A program made the translations under genes and the position numbers. The notes beneath the pieces were generated by a model. It searched no databases and was not told where the DNA came from. It worked only from the letters and a program-made list of their open reading frames with translations. This document shows, in pieces, positions 9,409 through 18,767 of a DNA stretch of 64,000 bases. This DNA is from Bacteroidota bacterium. GTDB lineage: Bacteria > Bacteroidota > Bacteroidia > UKL13-3. The DNA is taken from NCBI GenBank assembly GCA_027491355.1, contig JAIXWI010000033.1:61210-125209 (forward strand), given 5' to 3'. Position 1 is the stretch's first letter. The number at the start of each line of letters is the position of its first letter.

Positions 9409-9589
9409 TCCAGTTCTTAGGTATGCCGGAATGGCCTTTCAAATGATTGGAATCATTGTGAGTTTAACATTGCTTGGTAAATTTTTAGACCATTTTTTTG
9501 AAACCCACTTCCCAGTATTCACTTTGGTATTTGTTGTTTTCTCAGTTTTTGCTTCACTTTTTTTAACCATACGTGATTTAATCAAGTAA
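9371..9589 (+). CDS. atpZ: AtpZ/AtpI-family small membrane protein
   Basis: A 72-residue protein with two membrane helices (about 18-37 and 46-67), and the pattern RYAGMAFQMIG...GKFLDHFF, typical of AtpZ (two-helix, DUF-type F0F1-ATPase-associated) proteins. AtpZ and AtpI are thought to form a small channel or chaperone that aids c-ring assembly or Mg2+ supply. It begins inside the last codons of the bactofilin gene in another frame (38-nt overlap) and is followed 17 nt later by a larger membrane protein. The overlap argues for cotranscription. Confidence 0.8.
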   Translation: MPKTPSFKKQGLNPVLRYAGMAFQMIGIIVSLTLLGKFLDHFFETHFPVFTLVFVVFSVFASLFLTIRDLIK

Positions 9590-9606
9590 ATCTTTAGGTT
9601 TGCAGC

Positions 9607-10017
9607 ATGAATGGTAGAAGTTTTTACAAAATCATCACAATTTCTAGTATGCTATTGGCTGCTGCTTTGTGGCTATTAGATTTTTTAAACGATTCATACT
9701 CAAATAGTTTACTCGTCTGGCCAGCATTAATGTACCTCTATGGTATGAGCTGTGTTATCTATTTAATTTCCCATTCTGGGCTAAAAAAAGACAACAAAAC
9801 TTTTCTGACAAGAATTTATTCTTCTATAGGCATCAGATTTATTTTTAGTTTATCGCCCCTACTCATTTACCTGTTTTTCATGCCTTCCAAGGATATTTAT
9901 TTTATAATCACCTATCTTTTCTTGTATTTCTTTTACACTGCTTTTGAAATTTATTTCCTTGTTGCTAACTTGCGCCCCGATTCAAAAAAACAATCGACTC
10001 ATGCAAAGTTCCAATAA
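9607..10017 (+). CDS. AtpI-like four-helix membrane protein
   Basis: A 136-residue integral membrane protein with about four hydrophobic segments. The sequence itself has no diagnostic motif that I can name, but its size, topology and position between the AtpZ-like gene and atpB match the AtpI/'subunit I' slot of F-type ATPase operons. AtpI assists c-ring assembly in some bacteria. Its last 17 nt overlap atpB. Functional call rests on position. Confidence 0.55.
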   Translation: MNGRSFYKIITISSMLLAAALWLLDFLNDSYSNSLLVWPALMYLYGMSCVIYLISHSGLKKDNKTFLTRIYSSIGIRFIFSLSPLLIYLFFMPSKDIYFIITYLFLYFFYTAFEIYFLVANLRPDSKKQSTHAKFQ

Positions 10018-11149
10018 AAAGATTTTCAAGCATTTAGCACTGACAGCCCTTCTTTTAACAGCTATCGGATTCTGGAGCTTTCAATCTTTTGCTAACGAAA
10101 CTGCATCTGATTCATTGCCTCAACAGCAGTTGGTAACAGAAAATCATGCAGATGTTCACTCAGCCGAAACTCACGAGGAGGGCAAAGTAGATGCTGGTAA
10201 ACTGATTATGGAACACATTGCAGACGCGCACGATTGGCACATTGCAACCATTGGTACAGCGCATATTTCTATACCACTACCTGTAATCATTAAAGACGCT
10301 GAAGGTTTCAAGGTGTTTTTATCCAGCGCATTTCATCACGGTCATGAAAGCCATGAAGGATATGCTTTAAGAGAAGGTAAAATAGTTGCGGTTGATGCAA
10401 ACAATCAAATCATTGAAAATGCCGATTTCATTGACTTGTCAATCACAAAAAATGTTGCCGCCATGTTCATTGCAGTATTTGTATTGTGTTGGTTGATGTT
10501 AAGAGTAGCTGCTCATTATTCTAAAAACAAAAACAAGGCTCCTAAAGGCATCAATAACTTAATTGAAACGCTGATTCTGTTTATCAGAGATGAAATTGCA
10601 AAACCATCAATCGGTCCTAAATACGAAAAATTTCTACCTTACTTATTGACCATTTTCTTCTTTATTTTTATCAATAACTTGTTTGGTTTAGTTCCTTTCT
10701 TTCCAGGTGGTGCAAACGTTACAGGAAACATTGCCATTACATTGGTTTTGGCTATTTTTACCTTCGTTATTACATCATTCAGCGGAAACAAGAGCTACTG
10801 GGGGCATATTTTTGCACCTCCGGGAGTTCCTAAACCTTTATGGATTTTATTAGTTCCAATTGAAATCATTGGTATGCTTAACAAACCCATTGTATTGATG
10901 ATTCGTTTGTTTGCCAATATCACTGCAGGTCACATTATCATCTTAGGCTTTTTCAGTTTGATTTTCATATTTGGCGCAATGAATCAATACATGGGACTTG
11001 GGGTATCTGTATTGTCAGTTGCCTTTACAACCTTCATGAGCTTCTTAGAATTACTAGTTGCCTTCTTACAAGCTTACGTTTTCACATTATTGTCTTCACT
11101 GTATTTCGGTTCTGCAGTTGAAGAACATCACCACGAAGAACATCATTAA
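10001..11149 (+). CDS. atpB: ATP synthase F0 subunit a
   Basis: The frame is open from 9944, but the ATG at 10001 (MQSSNKKIFKHL) is preferred because it precedes a normal signal-like helix; it gives 382 residues. Subunit a forms the proton half-channels beside the c-ring. The invariant Arg is R302 in LMIRLFANITAGH. The protein is longer than E. coli AtpB because it has a signal peptide and an extra N-terminal periplasmic region of about 120 residues, a known trait of Bacteroidota. That region and the C-terminus (EEHHHEEHH) are His-rich. The gene overlaps the preceding membrane protein by 17 nt and is followed by atpE 35 nt later. Confidence 0.95.
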   Translation: MQSSNKKIFKHLALTALLLTAIGFWSFQSFANETASDSLPQQQLVTENHADVHSAETHEEGKVDAGKLIMEHIADAHDWHIATIGTAHISIPLPVIIKDAEGFKVFLSSAFHHGHESHEGYALREGKIVAVDANNQIIENADFIDLSITKNVAAMFIAVFVLCWLMLRVAAHYSKNKNKAPKGINNLIETLILFIRDEIAKPSIGPKYEKFLPYLLTIFFFIFINNLFGLVPFFPGGANVTGNIAITLVLAIFTFVITSFSGNKSYWGHIFAPPGVPKPLWILLVPIEIIGMLNKPIVLMIRLFANITAGHIIILGFFSLIFIFGAMNQYMGLGVSVLSVAFTTFMSFLELLVAFLQAYVFTLLSSLYFGSAVEEHHHEEHH

Positions 11150-11172
11150 TCAACAATATAATCATCTATTAA

Positions 11173-11442
<270 letters not shown>

Positions 11443-11455
11443 TACACTTTAGTAA

Positions 11456-11492
11456 AAGAAACACATAATGCCTTTGGCAATATGTGTTTCTT
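11456..11492 (+). other. Long hairpin between atpE and atpF
   Basis: The RNA would fold into a 17-bp stem with one A-A mismatch and a three-base TTT loop; the arms are 11456-11472 and 11476-11492. It starts 13 nt after the atpE stop and is not followed by a T-run, so it is not an obvious intrinsic terminator. It may protect the atpE mRNA 3' end or partly stop transcription, raising c-subunit output relative to downstream genes. Confidence 0.6.
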
Positions 11493-11538
11493 ATTCTAGT
11501 TGAGGCATTTCAATCAAAAACATTAATCATTAGTACAA

Positions 11539-12033
11539 ATGGAATTAGTAAAACCTGGATTAGGTTTAATTTTTTGGATGACCATTACCTTCAGTTTGGT
11601 ATTGTTTATCCTTTCAAAGTTTGCATGGAAACCAATTCTTAACTCTATCAGAGAAAGAGAAGATTCTATCAACAATGCACTGAATGCAGCTGATGAAGCT
11701 CGCAAACAAATGGATGCATTGAAATCAGACAATGAAAAATTACTTCAACAAGCACGCATTGAAAGAGATGCCATGCTTAAAGAAGCAAAAGAAATGAAAG
11801 ATGAAATTATTGGTCAAGCCAAAAAATCTGCAGATGATGAAAGCAGAAGAATTTTAGCTGCCGCTAATGAATCTATCGAATCTGCCAAAATAAAAGCATT
11901 GAATGAGTTAAAAACTCAAGTAGCTGTTTTATCTGTTGATTTAGCTGAGAAAGTTCTTGCTAAAAAAATGGAAGACCGTTCGGCTCAAGAGGCATTTGTA
12001 AACGAAAATCTGAAATCAATAACATTGAACTAA
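11539..12033 (+). CDS. atpF: ATP synthase F0 subunit b
   Basis: A 164-residue protein with one N-terminal membrane helix (about 7-27, LGLIFWMTITFSLVLFIL) and a long charged, Ala-rich helix (about 35-150) that forms the right-handed coiled-coil dimer of the peripheral stalk. It links F0 to F1 delta and alpha. Overlap or close spacing with atpH (1 nt gap) shows operon structure. Confidence 0.95.
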   Translation: MELVKPGLGLIFWMTITFSLVLFILSKFAWKPILNSIREREDSINNALNAADEARKQMDALKSDNEKLLQQARIERDAMLKEAKEMKDEIIGQAKKSADDESRRILAAANESIESAKIKALNELKTQVAVLSVDLAEKVLAKKMEDRSAQEAFVNENLKSITLN

Positions 12034-12034
12034 A

Positions 12035-12586
12035 ATGTCTGAAACCAGAGTATCCAATCGGTATGCAAAATCACTTATAGATCTTGCCAAGGAACAAAAC
12101 ATCCTTGAGCAAGTTTTTAATGATATGCAAGTCTTCAAATCAACTGTTGACCAAAACTCGGAATTGAGTAATTTGCTCAAAAGTCCTATTGTTGATGCCG
12201 AAAAAAAGAACAGCATTTTAAACAAACTTTTCTCCGGAACTTTCAACCAACTCACTACAAAGTTTTTTGAAGTAGTCATCCGGAAAAAAAGAGAGTACTA
12301 CCTGTACGATATTGCAAATGCATTCATTAACCAATACAGGTTAATGAACAATATTACCACGGCTACAGTAACCACTGCCTCAGCAATGAGCAGCCAAACA
12401 TTACAGGATATTACTCAACTCCTAGAGAAGAATACAGGGAAAAAAGTAATTATAGAAAGTAAAATAAATCCGAGCCTGATCGGAGGAATGGTCGTTCAAA
12501 TAGAAGATAAATTATTTGATGCGAGTATTTCTGGAAAACTCAGGAAAGCAAAACAAGAATTATTAAACACTTACATTTCAAAATAA
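12035..12586 (+). CDS. atpH: ATP synthase F1 subunit delta
   Basis: A 183-residue protein with the OSCP/delta fold: an N-terminal helical bundle starting [15 protein letters not shown] and a C-terminal part with [21 protein letters not shown] and a conserved [21 protein letters not shown] block. It caps the F1 alpha-beta ring and binds subunit b. It begins 1 nt after atpF and ends 10 nt before atpA. Confidence 0.94.
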   Translation: MSETRVSNRYAKSLIDLAKEQNILEQVFNDMQVFKSTVDQNSELSNLLKSPIVDAEKKNSILNKLFSGTFNQLTTKFFEVVIRKKREYYLYDIANAFINQYRLMNNITTATVTTASAMSSQTLQDITQLLEKNTGKKVIIESKINPSLIGGMVVQIEDKLFDASISGKLRKAKQELLNTYISK

Positions 12587-12596
12587 TAAAGTCATT

Positions 12597-14177
12597 ATGG
12601 TAGAGATTAGACCCGACGAAGTATCAGCCATCATTCGTGAGCAGTTAAGCAATTTCAAATCTGCTACTGAACTGGAAGAAGTAGGTACAGTGCTGCAAGT
12701 GGGCGACGGTATTGCGCGCATTTATGGATTAACAAAAGTTCAATCCGGTGAATTGATTCAATTTGCCAATGGTGTTGAAGGTATCGTTTTGAACCTTGAA
12801 GAAGACAATGTCGGTGCGGTATTGCTTGGTTCATCTGAAGAAATCAAAGAAGGTGATACAGTAAAAAGAACTGGCCGTATTGCATCAATCAAAGTTGGTG
12901 ATGGTATGGTAGGTCGTGTAATCAATACCTTAGGTAGACCTATTGATGGTAAAGGACCTATTGCTGGTGACCTTTATGAAATGCCATTAGAAAGAAAAGC
13001 CCCAGGTGTAATTTACCGTGAACCTGTAAAAGAACCGCTTCAAACAGGAATTAAAGCCATTGATGCCATGATTCCAATTGGACGTGGACAAAGGGAATTG
13101 GTTATTGGTGACCGTCAAACTGGTAAAACAGCAGTTTGTATTGATGCCATTATCAATCAAAAAGAATTTTACGAAGCAGGTAACCCTGTTTACTGTATAT
13201 ATGTTGCATGTGGACAAAAAGCATCAACGATTGCACAAGTGGTGAAGACCTTAGAAGAGCGTGGTGCTATGCCATATACAGTAGTTGTAGCAGCTACCTC
13301 TTCAGATCCAGCTCCAATGCAGTTCTTTGCCCCTATGGCAGGAGCAGCCATTGGTGAATTCTTCCGTGATACAGGTCGTCCTGCATTGGTAATCTATGAT
13401 GATTTGTCAAAACAGGCGGTAGCTTACCGTGAAGTTTCATTGTTGTTGCGTCGTCCTCCAGGTCGTGAAGCTTACCCTGGTGATGTATTTTACTTGCACA
13501 GCCGCTTATTAGAAAGAGCTGCTAAAATCAATGCAACAGATAGCATTGCAAAACAAATGAATGACCTTCCAGATTCAATCAAACATTTGGTAAAAGGTGG
13601 AGGTTCATTGACAGCATTGCCAATTATTGAAACTCAAGCTGGTGACGTTTCAGCTTATATTCCAACCAACGTGATTTCAATTACCGATGGTCAGATTTTC
13701 TTAGAAGCTAACTTATTCAACTCGGGTATCAGACCGGCTATTAACGTAGGTATTTCAGTATCACGTGTGGGTGGTAATGCTCAAATTAAATCAATGAAAA
13801 AAGTTGCTGGTACGCTAAAATTAGACCAAGCGCAATACAGAGAATTGGAAGCTTTCTCAAAATTTGGATCTGACTTAGATGCTGCAACCAAAGCAGTATT
13901 GGCAAAAGGTGCTAGAAACGTAGAAATTTTGAAGCAAGGACAATTCTCTCCTTTACGTGTTGAACAACAAGTTGCAATCATTTACTTAGGAACCAAAGGA
14001 TTGCTCTCGAATATTCCAACCCATCAAATTAGAGCGTTTGAAGCTGAATTCCACCAATTCATGGAAGCTAAGCACAAAGACACTTTGAACGAATTGAAAA
14101 AAGGAAATATCAACGATGAAGTTACTAAGGTAATTGAATCAGTTGCTAAAGACCTTTCAGCTAAGTACAACGCATAA
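12597..14177 (+). CDS. atpA: ATP synthase F1 subunit alpha
   Basis: A 526-residue regulatory/nucleotide-binding subunit. The P-loop GDRQTGKTA lies near residues 170-178 and the signature [14 protein letters not shown] follows in the nucleotide domain; the C-terminal helical domain is complete. Alpha alternates with beta in the F1 head. Length is near the family norm of about 500-530. The catalytic beta and the epsilon subunit are not in the window. Confidence 0.97.
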   Translation: MVEIRPDEVSAIIREQLSNFKSATELEEVGTVLQVGDGIARIYGLTKVQSGELIQFANGVEGIVLNLEEDNVGAVLLGSSEEIKEGDTVKRTGRIASIKVGDGMVGRVINTLGRPIDGKGPIAGDLYEMPLERKAPGVIYREPVKEPLQTGIKAIDAMIPIGRGQRELVIGDRQTGKTAVCIDAIINQKEFYEAGNPVYCIYVACGQKASTIAQVVKTLEERGAMPYTVVVAATSSDPAPMQFFAPMAGAAIGEFFRDTGRPALVIYDDLSKQAVAYREVSLLLRRPPGREAYPGDVFYLHSRLLERAAKINATDSIAKQMNDLPDSIKHLVKGGGSLTALPIIETQAGDVSAYIPTNVISITDGQIFLEANLFNSGIRPAINVGISVSRVGGNAQIKSMKKVAGTLKLDQAQYRELEAFSKFGSDLDAATKAVLAKGARNVEILKQGQFSPLRVEQQVAIIYLGTKGLLSNIPTHQIRAFEAEFHQFMEAKHKDTLNELKKGNINDEVTKVIESVAKDLSAKYNA

Positions 14178-14189
14178 ACAAACAAGAAA

Positions 14190-15059
14190 TTGGCTAACTT
14201 AAAAGAAGTTCGAATTCGCATTGCATCTGTAAACTCAACGCAGCAGATTACAAAAGCCATGAAATTGGTTTCTGCTACCAAATTGAGAAGGGCACAAAAT
14301 GCCATTTTGCAAATGAGACCTTATGCCCAAAAGTTGAATGGAATTTTATCTAACTTAAGTGATTCAGTTGATGACGATTCACTAAAAGTATATTTCAACC
14401 AAAGGGAAGTTAAGAAAGTATTGTTGGTAGTTATTACCTCAGATAGAGGTTTGTGTGGATCATTCAATGCCAATGTCATTAAATTGACAAACAAATTAAT
14501 CAAAGAAGATTACAGCAATGCAGCGGTAACTGTGCTTCCAATTGGTAAAAAAGGTTCAGAGTTTTTTGCTAAAACTTCTGTCAGCAGCATTACCAAATAC
14601 AAAGATGCACTTCAAATTTTGAATGCTGAAAACGGCTTTGAAATTGGCAGCTATTTATTAAATGCATTTAAATCAGGAAGTTTTGATAAAATTGAGATTG
14701 TTTACAATCAATTTAAAAATGCTGCAACGCAAATTTTAAGCAACGAGGCATTTTTACCAATCGCAGCCAAAACCGATAACAAAGCCAACAGCGCTAAATC
14801 TGATTACTTGTTTGAACCTTCCAAAGCTGAAATTCTAGAAGAGTTGATACCAAGAATTTTAAAAACGCAATTGTACAAGGCAATGTTAGATTCTCTCGCA
14901 TCAGAACACGGTGCTAGGATGGTAGCCATGGACAAAGCAACAGAAAATGCAGGTGAATTGCTCAAAGGATTAAAATTAGAGTATAACAGAGCACGACAAG
15001 CTGCAATTACGAAAGAAATTTCGGAAATTGTGGGTGGTGCCGCAGCATTAAGTTCATAA
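14190..15059 (+). CDS. atpG: ATP synthase F1 subunit gamma
   Basis: A 289-residue central-stalk subunit. N-terminal helix begins MANLKEVRIRIASVNSTQQ and contains ITKAMKLVSATKLRRAQ, the classic gamma signature; the C-terminal helix ends with EYNRARQAAITKEISEIVGGAAAL. The start is a TTG at 14190; the next ATG in frame (14261) would delete the conserved N-terminal coiled helix. It ends 3 nt before a strong terminator that closes the operon. Confidence 0.96.
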   Translation: MANLKEVRIRIASVNSTQQITKAMKLVSATKLRRAQNAILQMRPYAQKLNGILSNLSDSVDDDSLKVYFNQREVKKVLLVVITSDRGLCGSFNANVIKLTNKLIKEDYSNAAVTVLPIGKKGSEFFAKTSVSSITKYKDALQILNAENGFEIGSYLLNAFKSGSFDKIEIVYNQFKNAATQILSNEAFLPIAAKTDNKANSAKSDYLFEPSKAEILEELIPRILKTQLYKAMLDSLASEHGARMVAMDKATENAGELLKGLKLEYNRARQAAITKEISEIVGGAAALSS

Positions 15060-15060
15060 A

Positions 15061-15090
15061 AAAAAGCCACTCACTTGAGTGGCTTTTTTA
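15061..15090 (+). terminator. Intrinsic terminator after atpG
   Basis: Perfect 13-bp stem (15061-15073 with 15076-15088) around a two-base loop, A-rich on the left and running into six T residues on the right. It immediately follows the atpG stop and ends 9 nt before the next start. Confidence 0.9.
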
Positions 15091-15098
15091 TTGCAATC

Positions 15099-15797
15099 AT
15101 GACAGACCTCTATCCGTTTCAAGGAAAATTACTCGATAAACTATTAGAAGCTGGTAATTACAGAATGCACCAACATGTCTTTACCACAGATTTGATTTTC
15201 ATGAATGATGACCTATTTGGTGTATACTGGTTAAGAATTGCCATTCAAAAAATTAAATACTCCAAAACTCATCTAAAAATCAAACAAAATAACAAAAAGT
15301 TTAGCGTAGCAATAGCTCCTTTTTGTTTGTCAAACGAAATGATTGAATTGTACAGGAATTATCGCAAATCCATTCAATTTGACCATGTAGAAGAGCTCAA
15401 TGACTATTTATTTGACAGCTCCCCTATTAACAGATTTAATAGCAAGCAGATTTGTATTTATGATCAAAACAAACTCATTGCAACAGGAATATTTGATGAA
15501 GGAACAAATAGCATAGCTGGAATTATAAACTTTTTCGACCCTCACTATAAAAAATTTAGCCTTGGTAAATACCTCATGCTGCTAAAATGTGAATATGCCA
15601 TTGCAAATCAGTTAAAGTATTATTACCCAGGTTACATTGCAGTAGGCTACCCGAGATTCGATTACAAAATTTTTCCAAATACTGAAGCTGTTGAAATTCT
15701 CGATACACTTCAACCAATTTGGCTTCCATATTCCACAGAAAAACTAACAAGTTTAAATGCAAGATTTGAAAGCATTTTAAACCAAATACAGCATTAA
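15099..15797 (+). CDS. Ate/Bpt-like aminoacyl-tRNA-protein transferase
   Basis: A 232-residue protein; the ATG at 15099 is chosen because the open frame above it lies in the terminator loop. Its C-terminal half has the GNAT-fold signature of arginyl/leucyl-tRNA-protein transferases: IINFFDPHYKKFSLGKYL, then ECEYAIANQL-type helix, then YYYPGYIAVGYPRFDYK. Compare Bpt/Ate, where 'SLGTYL..L.QIEYA...KYYYLGYWI' is conserved. The N-terminal Cys-rich part of classical Ate/Bpt is missing, and this family branch is uncharacterised. If active, it would add an amino acid to the N-terminus of proteins for ClpAP/ClpXP degradation. It stands alone between two transcription units. Confidence 0.6.
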   Translation: MTDLYPFQGKLLDKLLEAGNYRMHQHVFTTDLIFMNDDLFGVYWLRIAIQKIKYSKTHLKIKQNNKKFSVAIAPFCLSNEMIELYRNYRKSIQFDHVEELNDYLFDSSPINRFNSKQICIYDQNKLIATGIFDEGTNSIAGIINFFDPHYKKFSLGKYLMLLKCEYAIANQLKYYYPGYIAVGYPRFDYKIFPNTEAVEILDTLQPIWLPYSTEKLTSLNARFESILNQIQH

Positions 15798-15828
15798 AAT
15801 TCATTAAAGCCAACTTGCGTTATTGGAA

Positions 15829-15849
15829 ATTGTCTCATTTTGGGACAAT
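15829..15849 (+). other. Short hairpin in the gap before the LruC gene
   Basis: A 9-bp stem (15829-15837 with 15841-15849, one T-G pair) around a TTT loop lies 32 nt after the transferase gene. It lacks a T-run, so termination is uncertain. It may mark the end of the transferase mRNA. The rest of this 183-nt gap holds a second small inverted repeat next to the following start codon. Confidence 0.4.
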
Positions 15850-15949
15850 GCTTCTGTTTGAAGCTTACTAAAATATAAATTTTATTAATCTCATTTACAA
15901 TTACTTAAGCTATACATTTTGAGTTTGGCATCATTCTGTAAGTATAGCC

Positions 15950-15973
15950 GTACAACGCTTAACCTCGTTGTAC
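15950..15973 (+). promoter_or_regulatory. Perfect inverted repeat just before the LruC gene start
   Basis: GTACAACG and CGTTGTAC form an exact 8-bp inverted repeat separated by 8 nt; the right arm ends 7 nt before the ATG at 15981. It covers the place where a ribosome would load. It could be an operator or an mRNA hairpin that masks the start. Confidence 0.55.
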
Positions 15974-15980
15974 AATAACC

Positions 15981-18323
15981 ATGAATCAACAATTTAAAAA
16001 AATGTTCAACAAAGTAATCGGCATCTCCTTGTTGCTTGCATTCCGGATATTTTCGGCAAGCGCAGCAATAGATGCCAGTAGCTACCAAATGAACTTAAAA
16101 ACAGGCGCAAGTTTGGTAACGGGTAACAAAACAGCTGTTATCAGTGCTAACACAAGCAATGCCATTAGTTCCAGGATTACACTTCCATTTAATTTCACTT
16201 TTGATGGAACGCCTTACACGCATTTGATTGCATGTTCAGACGGCTGGGTAAAACTTGGTAATTCTAGTATGACTGCTACAGCCAGTTTCAACAACAATTT
16301 AAACGATGTAAATGACAGACCTAAACTGGCTCCTTTCTGGGAAGAAATGAACATCCCTTCAGGAGCAGGACAAGGAGTATTTGCATTTACGGCAGGTACC
16401 AGCCCGAGTAGAATGTTTGTGATTGAATGGACCGTTGCAATTGTTAAAAACGGAACAGGTAGAGGTACTTTTCAATTGGTGCTTCATGAAAATAGTAACC
16501 ATATTGAATTCATCTACAACAACATGATTAGAAATGGCAGCAACCAGTTTTTTAACAGTTATTCAGCAGGTATTGCAGGAACAGGAACTGATGTTGCTTC
16601 ATTGACCATGCAAACAAACGCAAGCCATACTGTTAGTTACAATACTGTAAACAATACCAATAGTAATCCAATCCCAAACGGAACATCTGTTGTGTTTAGC
16701 AGAGTGATAAGCAGCAACTCAAGTGCCATGACATTTTCTAATTTAAACACGCATGGTTTCAAAGCTGATTGGACAAGAGGAAATGGTCAAAATCGTTTAG
16801 TAGTATGCAGACCAAGTAATGCTACAGCAGTTGCACCAAGTAATTTTGCAAATTATTATGCAAATGTAGGCTTTGGTTCTGGCTCTCCAATTGGGTCAGG
16901 TTATGTAGTAGCTGATGGGAATATTAACACCAGCACAGTTTACTACTTAAATAGTAACACAAACTATTGTTTGGATGTATTTGAATACTCAGGTTCAATC
17001 AGTAATGGCTCAGCAGTTTTTAAAACAGATAATTTCTTAACAGGTTGCGAAAATACGCTAGCACTGATTGGCTCAAGTAATTTAGTAGTTACAGGAATAG
17101 GGTATACATCATTGTCATTTTCATGGGATAATGGAAATGGAACAGAGAGAATCGTATTGGTTTCAAAAGGAGATACTGCCAATCAGCTGCCATTAGATTA
17201 TACCTGGTACAATGCCAATTTAAATTATGGATCAGGTGATCAAATTGGCAATGCCTATGTAGTGTATTCAGGTACCAATAATTCGTTAAGTACAAACATT
17301 ACTATCAACAATTTAGAAACAGGTTCAACTTATTATGTAACAGTAATTGAATTTGAATACGAATGGGAATTACCAATTTATGCAACACATTTAAAATTGA
17401 CAGACGCAAGTCCGACCCTTTCAAATGACATTGATGAGGATGGTGTAGCAGATGTAGATGATGCTTTTCCATTTGACCCTAATAAAGCTTACAAAACAAA
17501 CTTCCCTGCAAGTGGATTTGGCACATTGATGTATGAAGATTTATGGCCAGGGAAAGGCGATTATGACTTCAACGACTTAGTTGTAGACTACCAATATGAA
17601 ATAGTATCTAATGCAAATGACCAGGTAGTGGAAGCAAACTATACTTTTGTTACAAGAGCAATTGGTGGAGCGCTTCACAATGCTTTTGCATTTCAATTAG
17701 ACAGCATCAACCCGGCAAAAATTACAACAGTTAACGGAACAAGAACCAATGGCATTACCTGGACAAGTTTCAATAGCAATGGAACTGAAGCGGGCAATGA
17801 CAATGAAACCAATATCATTGTTTACAAAGATGCTTATGATTTGTTACCAACAACAGGTGGTTTCTGGTTCATGAATGTTGAAAAAGAGGCACCGGATGTA
17901 GGGAATGATACATCATCTATCTCAGTAAAATTTATAAACAATGGTGTTGCTCCAGCTGCCGGAACTGTATCAACTCAACAATTGGCCGCTTCCAAATTCA
18001 ATCCTTATATTATTGTTGGTCAAGAAAGAGGTAAAGAGGTTCATTTAGCAGATAAAAGACCAAGTAGCAAAATCAACATGATTTATTTTGGCACTGTTGA
18101 TGACAACAGTATTCCTGCACAAAACAGGTATTACAAAACAGATACAAATTTACCATGGGCATTGAACATTGGTAGCTCCATTCCATATGCACAAGAAAAA
18201 CAAGATTTCAGCAGTTGCTTTTTAAACTTTAGCAATTGGGCCGAAAGTGGAGGTTTGAATAATACAGAATGGTACACCAATGCTATTGGTAACAGAGATA
18301 TGAATAAATTAATGAACAGATAA
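15981..18323 (+). CDS. Secreted LruC-domain protein with fibronectin-like modules
   Basis: A 780-residue protein with a signal peptide of about 30 residues (hydrophobic core IGISLLLAFRIFSASAA). Residues about 35-240 form a beta-sandwich domain; about 245-475 contains two FN3-like repeats, each starting with a TFSNLN/YTSLSFSW-type strand. From about 485 the sequence is a LruC domain: DEDGVADVDDAFPFDP (a calcium-binding-like motif), then GDYDFNDLVVDY and the later NIIVYKDAYDLLP segment. LruC domains occur in secreted or surface proteins of Leptospira and Bacteroidota; their role is unknown. No clear T9SS tail is seen, the end being SGGLNNTEWYTNAIGN-like. A small lipoprotein follows 8 nt later. 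Confidence 0.8.
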   Translation: MNQQFKKMFNKVIGISLLLAFRIFSASAAIDASSYQMNLKTGASLVTGNKTAVISANTSNAISSRITLPFNFTFDGTPYTHLIACSDGWVKLGNSSMTATASFNNNLNDVNDRPKLAPFWEEMNIPSGAGQGVFAFTAGTSPSRMFVIEWTVAIVKNGTGRGTFQLVLHENSNHIEFIYNNMIRNGSNQFFNSYSAGIAGTGTDVASLTMQTNASHTVSYNTVNNTNSNPIPNGTSVVFSRVISSNSSAMTFSNLNTHGFKADWTRGNGQNRLVVCRPSNATAVAPSNFANYYANVGFGSGSPIGSGYVVADGNINTSTVYYLNSNTNYCLDVFEYSGSISNGSAVFKTDNFLTGCENTLALIGSSNLVVTGIGYTSLSFSWDNGNGTERIVLVSKGDTANQLPLDYTWYNANLNYGSGDQIGNAYVVYSGTNNSLSTNITINNLETGSTYYVTVIEFEYEWELPIYATHLKLTDASPTLSNDIDEDGVADVDDAFPFDPNKAYKTNFPASGFGTLMYEDLWPGKGDYDFNDLVVDYQYEIVSNANDQVVEANYTFVTRAIGGALHNAFAFQLDSINPAKITTVNGTRTNGITWTSFNSNGTEAGNDNETNIIVYKDAYDLLPTTGGFWFMNVEKEAPDVGNDTSSISVKFINNGVAPAAGTVSTQQLAASKFNPYIIVGQERGKEVHLADKRPSSKINMIYFGTVDDNSIPAQNRYYKTDTNLPWALNIGSSIPYAQEKQDFSSCFLNFSNWAESGGLNNTEWYTNAIGNRDMNKLMNR

Positions 18324-18331
18324 AAAAGAAT

Positions 18332-18718
18332 ATGAAAACAAATAAATTTTTAATAGCAACATTCATCAGTATCAGTTTAACAGGTATAGCATGTAAAAAA
18401 CATACCATTCAAAAAGAAAACACAAATACTGGAACCTCAAAATTTACAGACATAAAAGCACCTCAAACTTTTAAATGGTCAACACTTAACAACATAAGTG
18501 TAAAATATACACCAACTGCTAATGACGCAAGGATTTCAACTTTGAGGATAGTGGATGCTGAAGGTCATATTTATTTACAACGCTTACAAAAGGCCAACCA
18601 AGCATTTGAAGCTTCAATAGAAATACCTGGGCATGTTCAACAATTAGAAATGCGTTATGCTGGTATAAAAAAGACCGTAGCTATTGCGAATGGGAAAGTA
18701 AATTTATCGCTTAAATAA
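18332..18718 (+). CDS. Small hypothetical lipoprotein
   Basis: A 128-residue protein with a lipoprotein signal: basic start, hydrophobic core and a GIACKK lipobox (Cys at about residue 21). The rest is a beta-rich domain without recognised motif. It sits 8 nt after the LruC-domain gene, so both are probably one operon and may act together at the outer surface. No known family recognised. Confidence 0.7.
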   Translation: MKTNKFLIATFISISLTGIACKKHTIQKENTNTGTSKFTDIKAPQTFKWSTLNNISVKYTPTANDARISTLRIVDAEGHIYLQRLQKANQAFEASIEIPGHVQQLEMRYAGIKKTVAIANGKVNLSLK

Positions 18719-18736
18719 AACTTGTACTTCATTTTT

Positions 18737-18767
18737 AAAAAGGTGACTTAAAAAGTCACCTTTTTTT
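18737..18767 (+). terminator. Bidirectional terminator between the lipoprotein gene and rmuC
   Basis: Perfect 13-bp stem (18737-18749 with 18753-18765) with an AAA loop, followed by a T-run on the plus strand and preceded by T residues as read from the minus strand. It overlaps the stop codon of the convergent rmuC gene (ends 18766), so it can terminate both. Confidence 0.88.
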
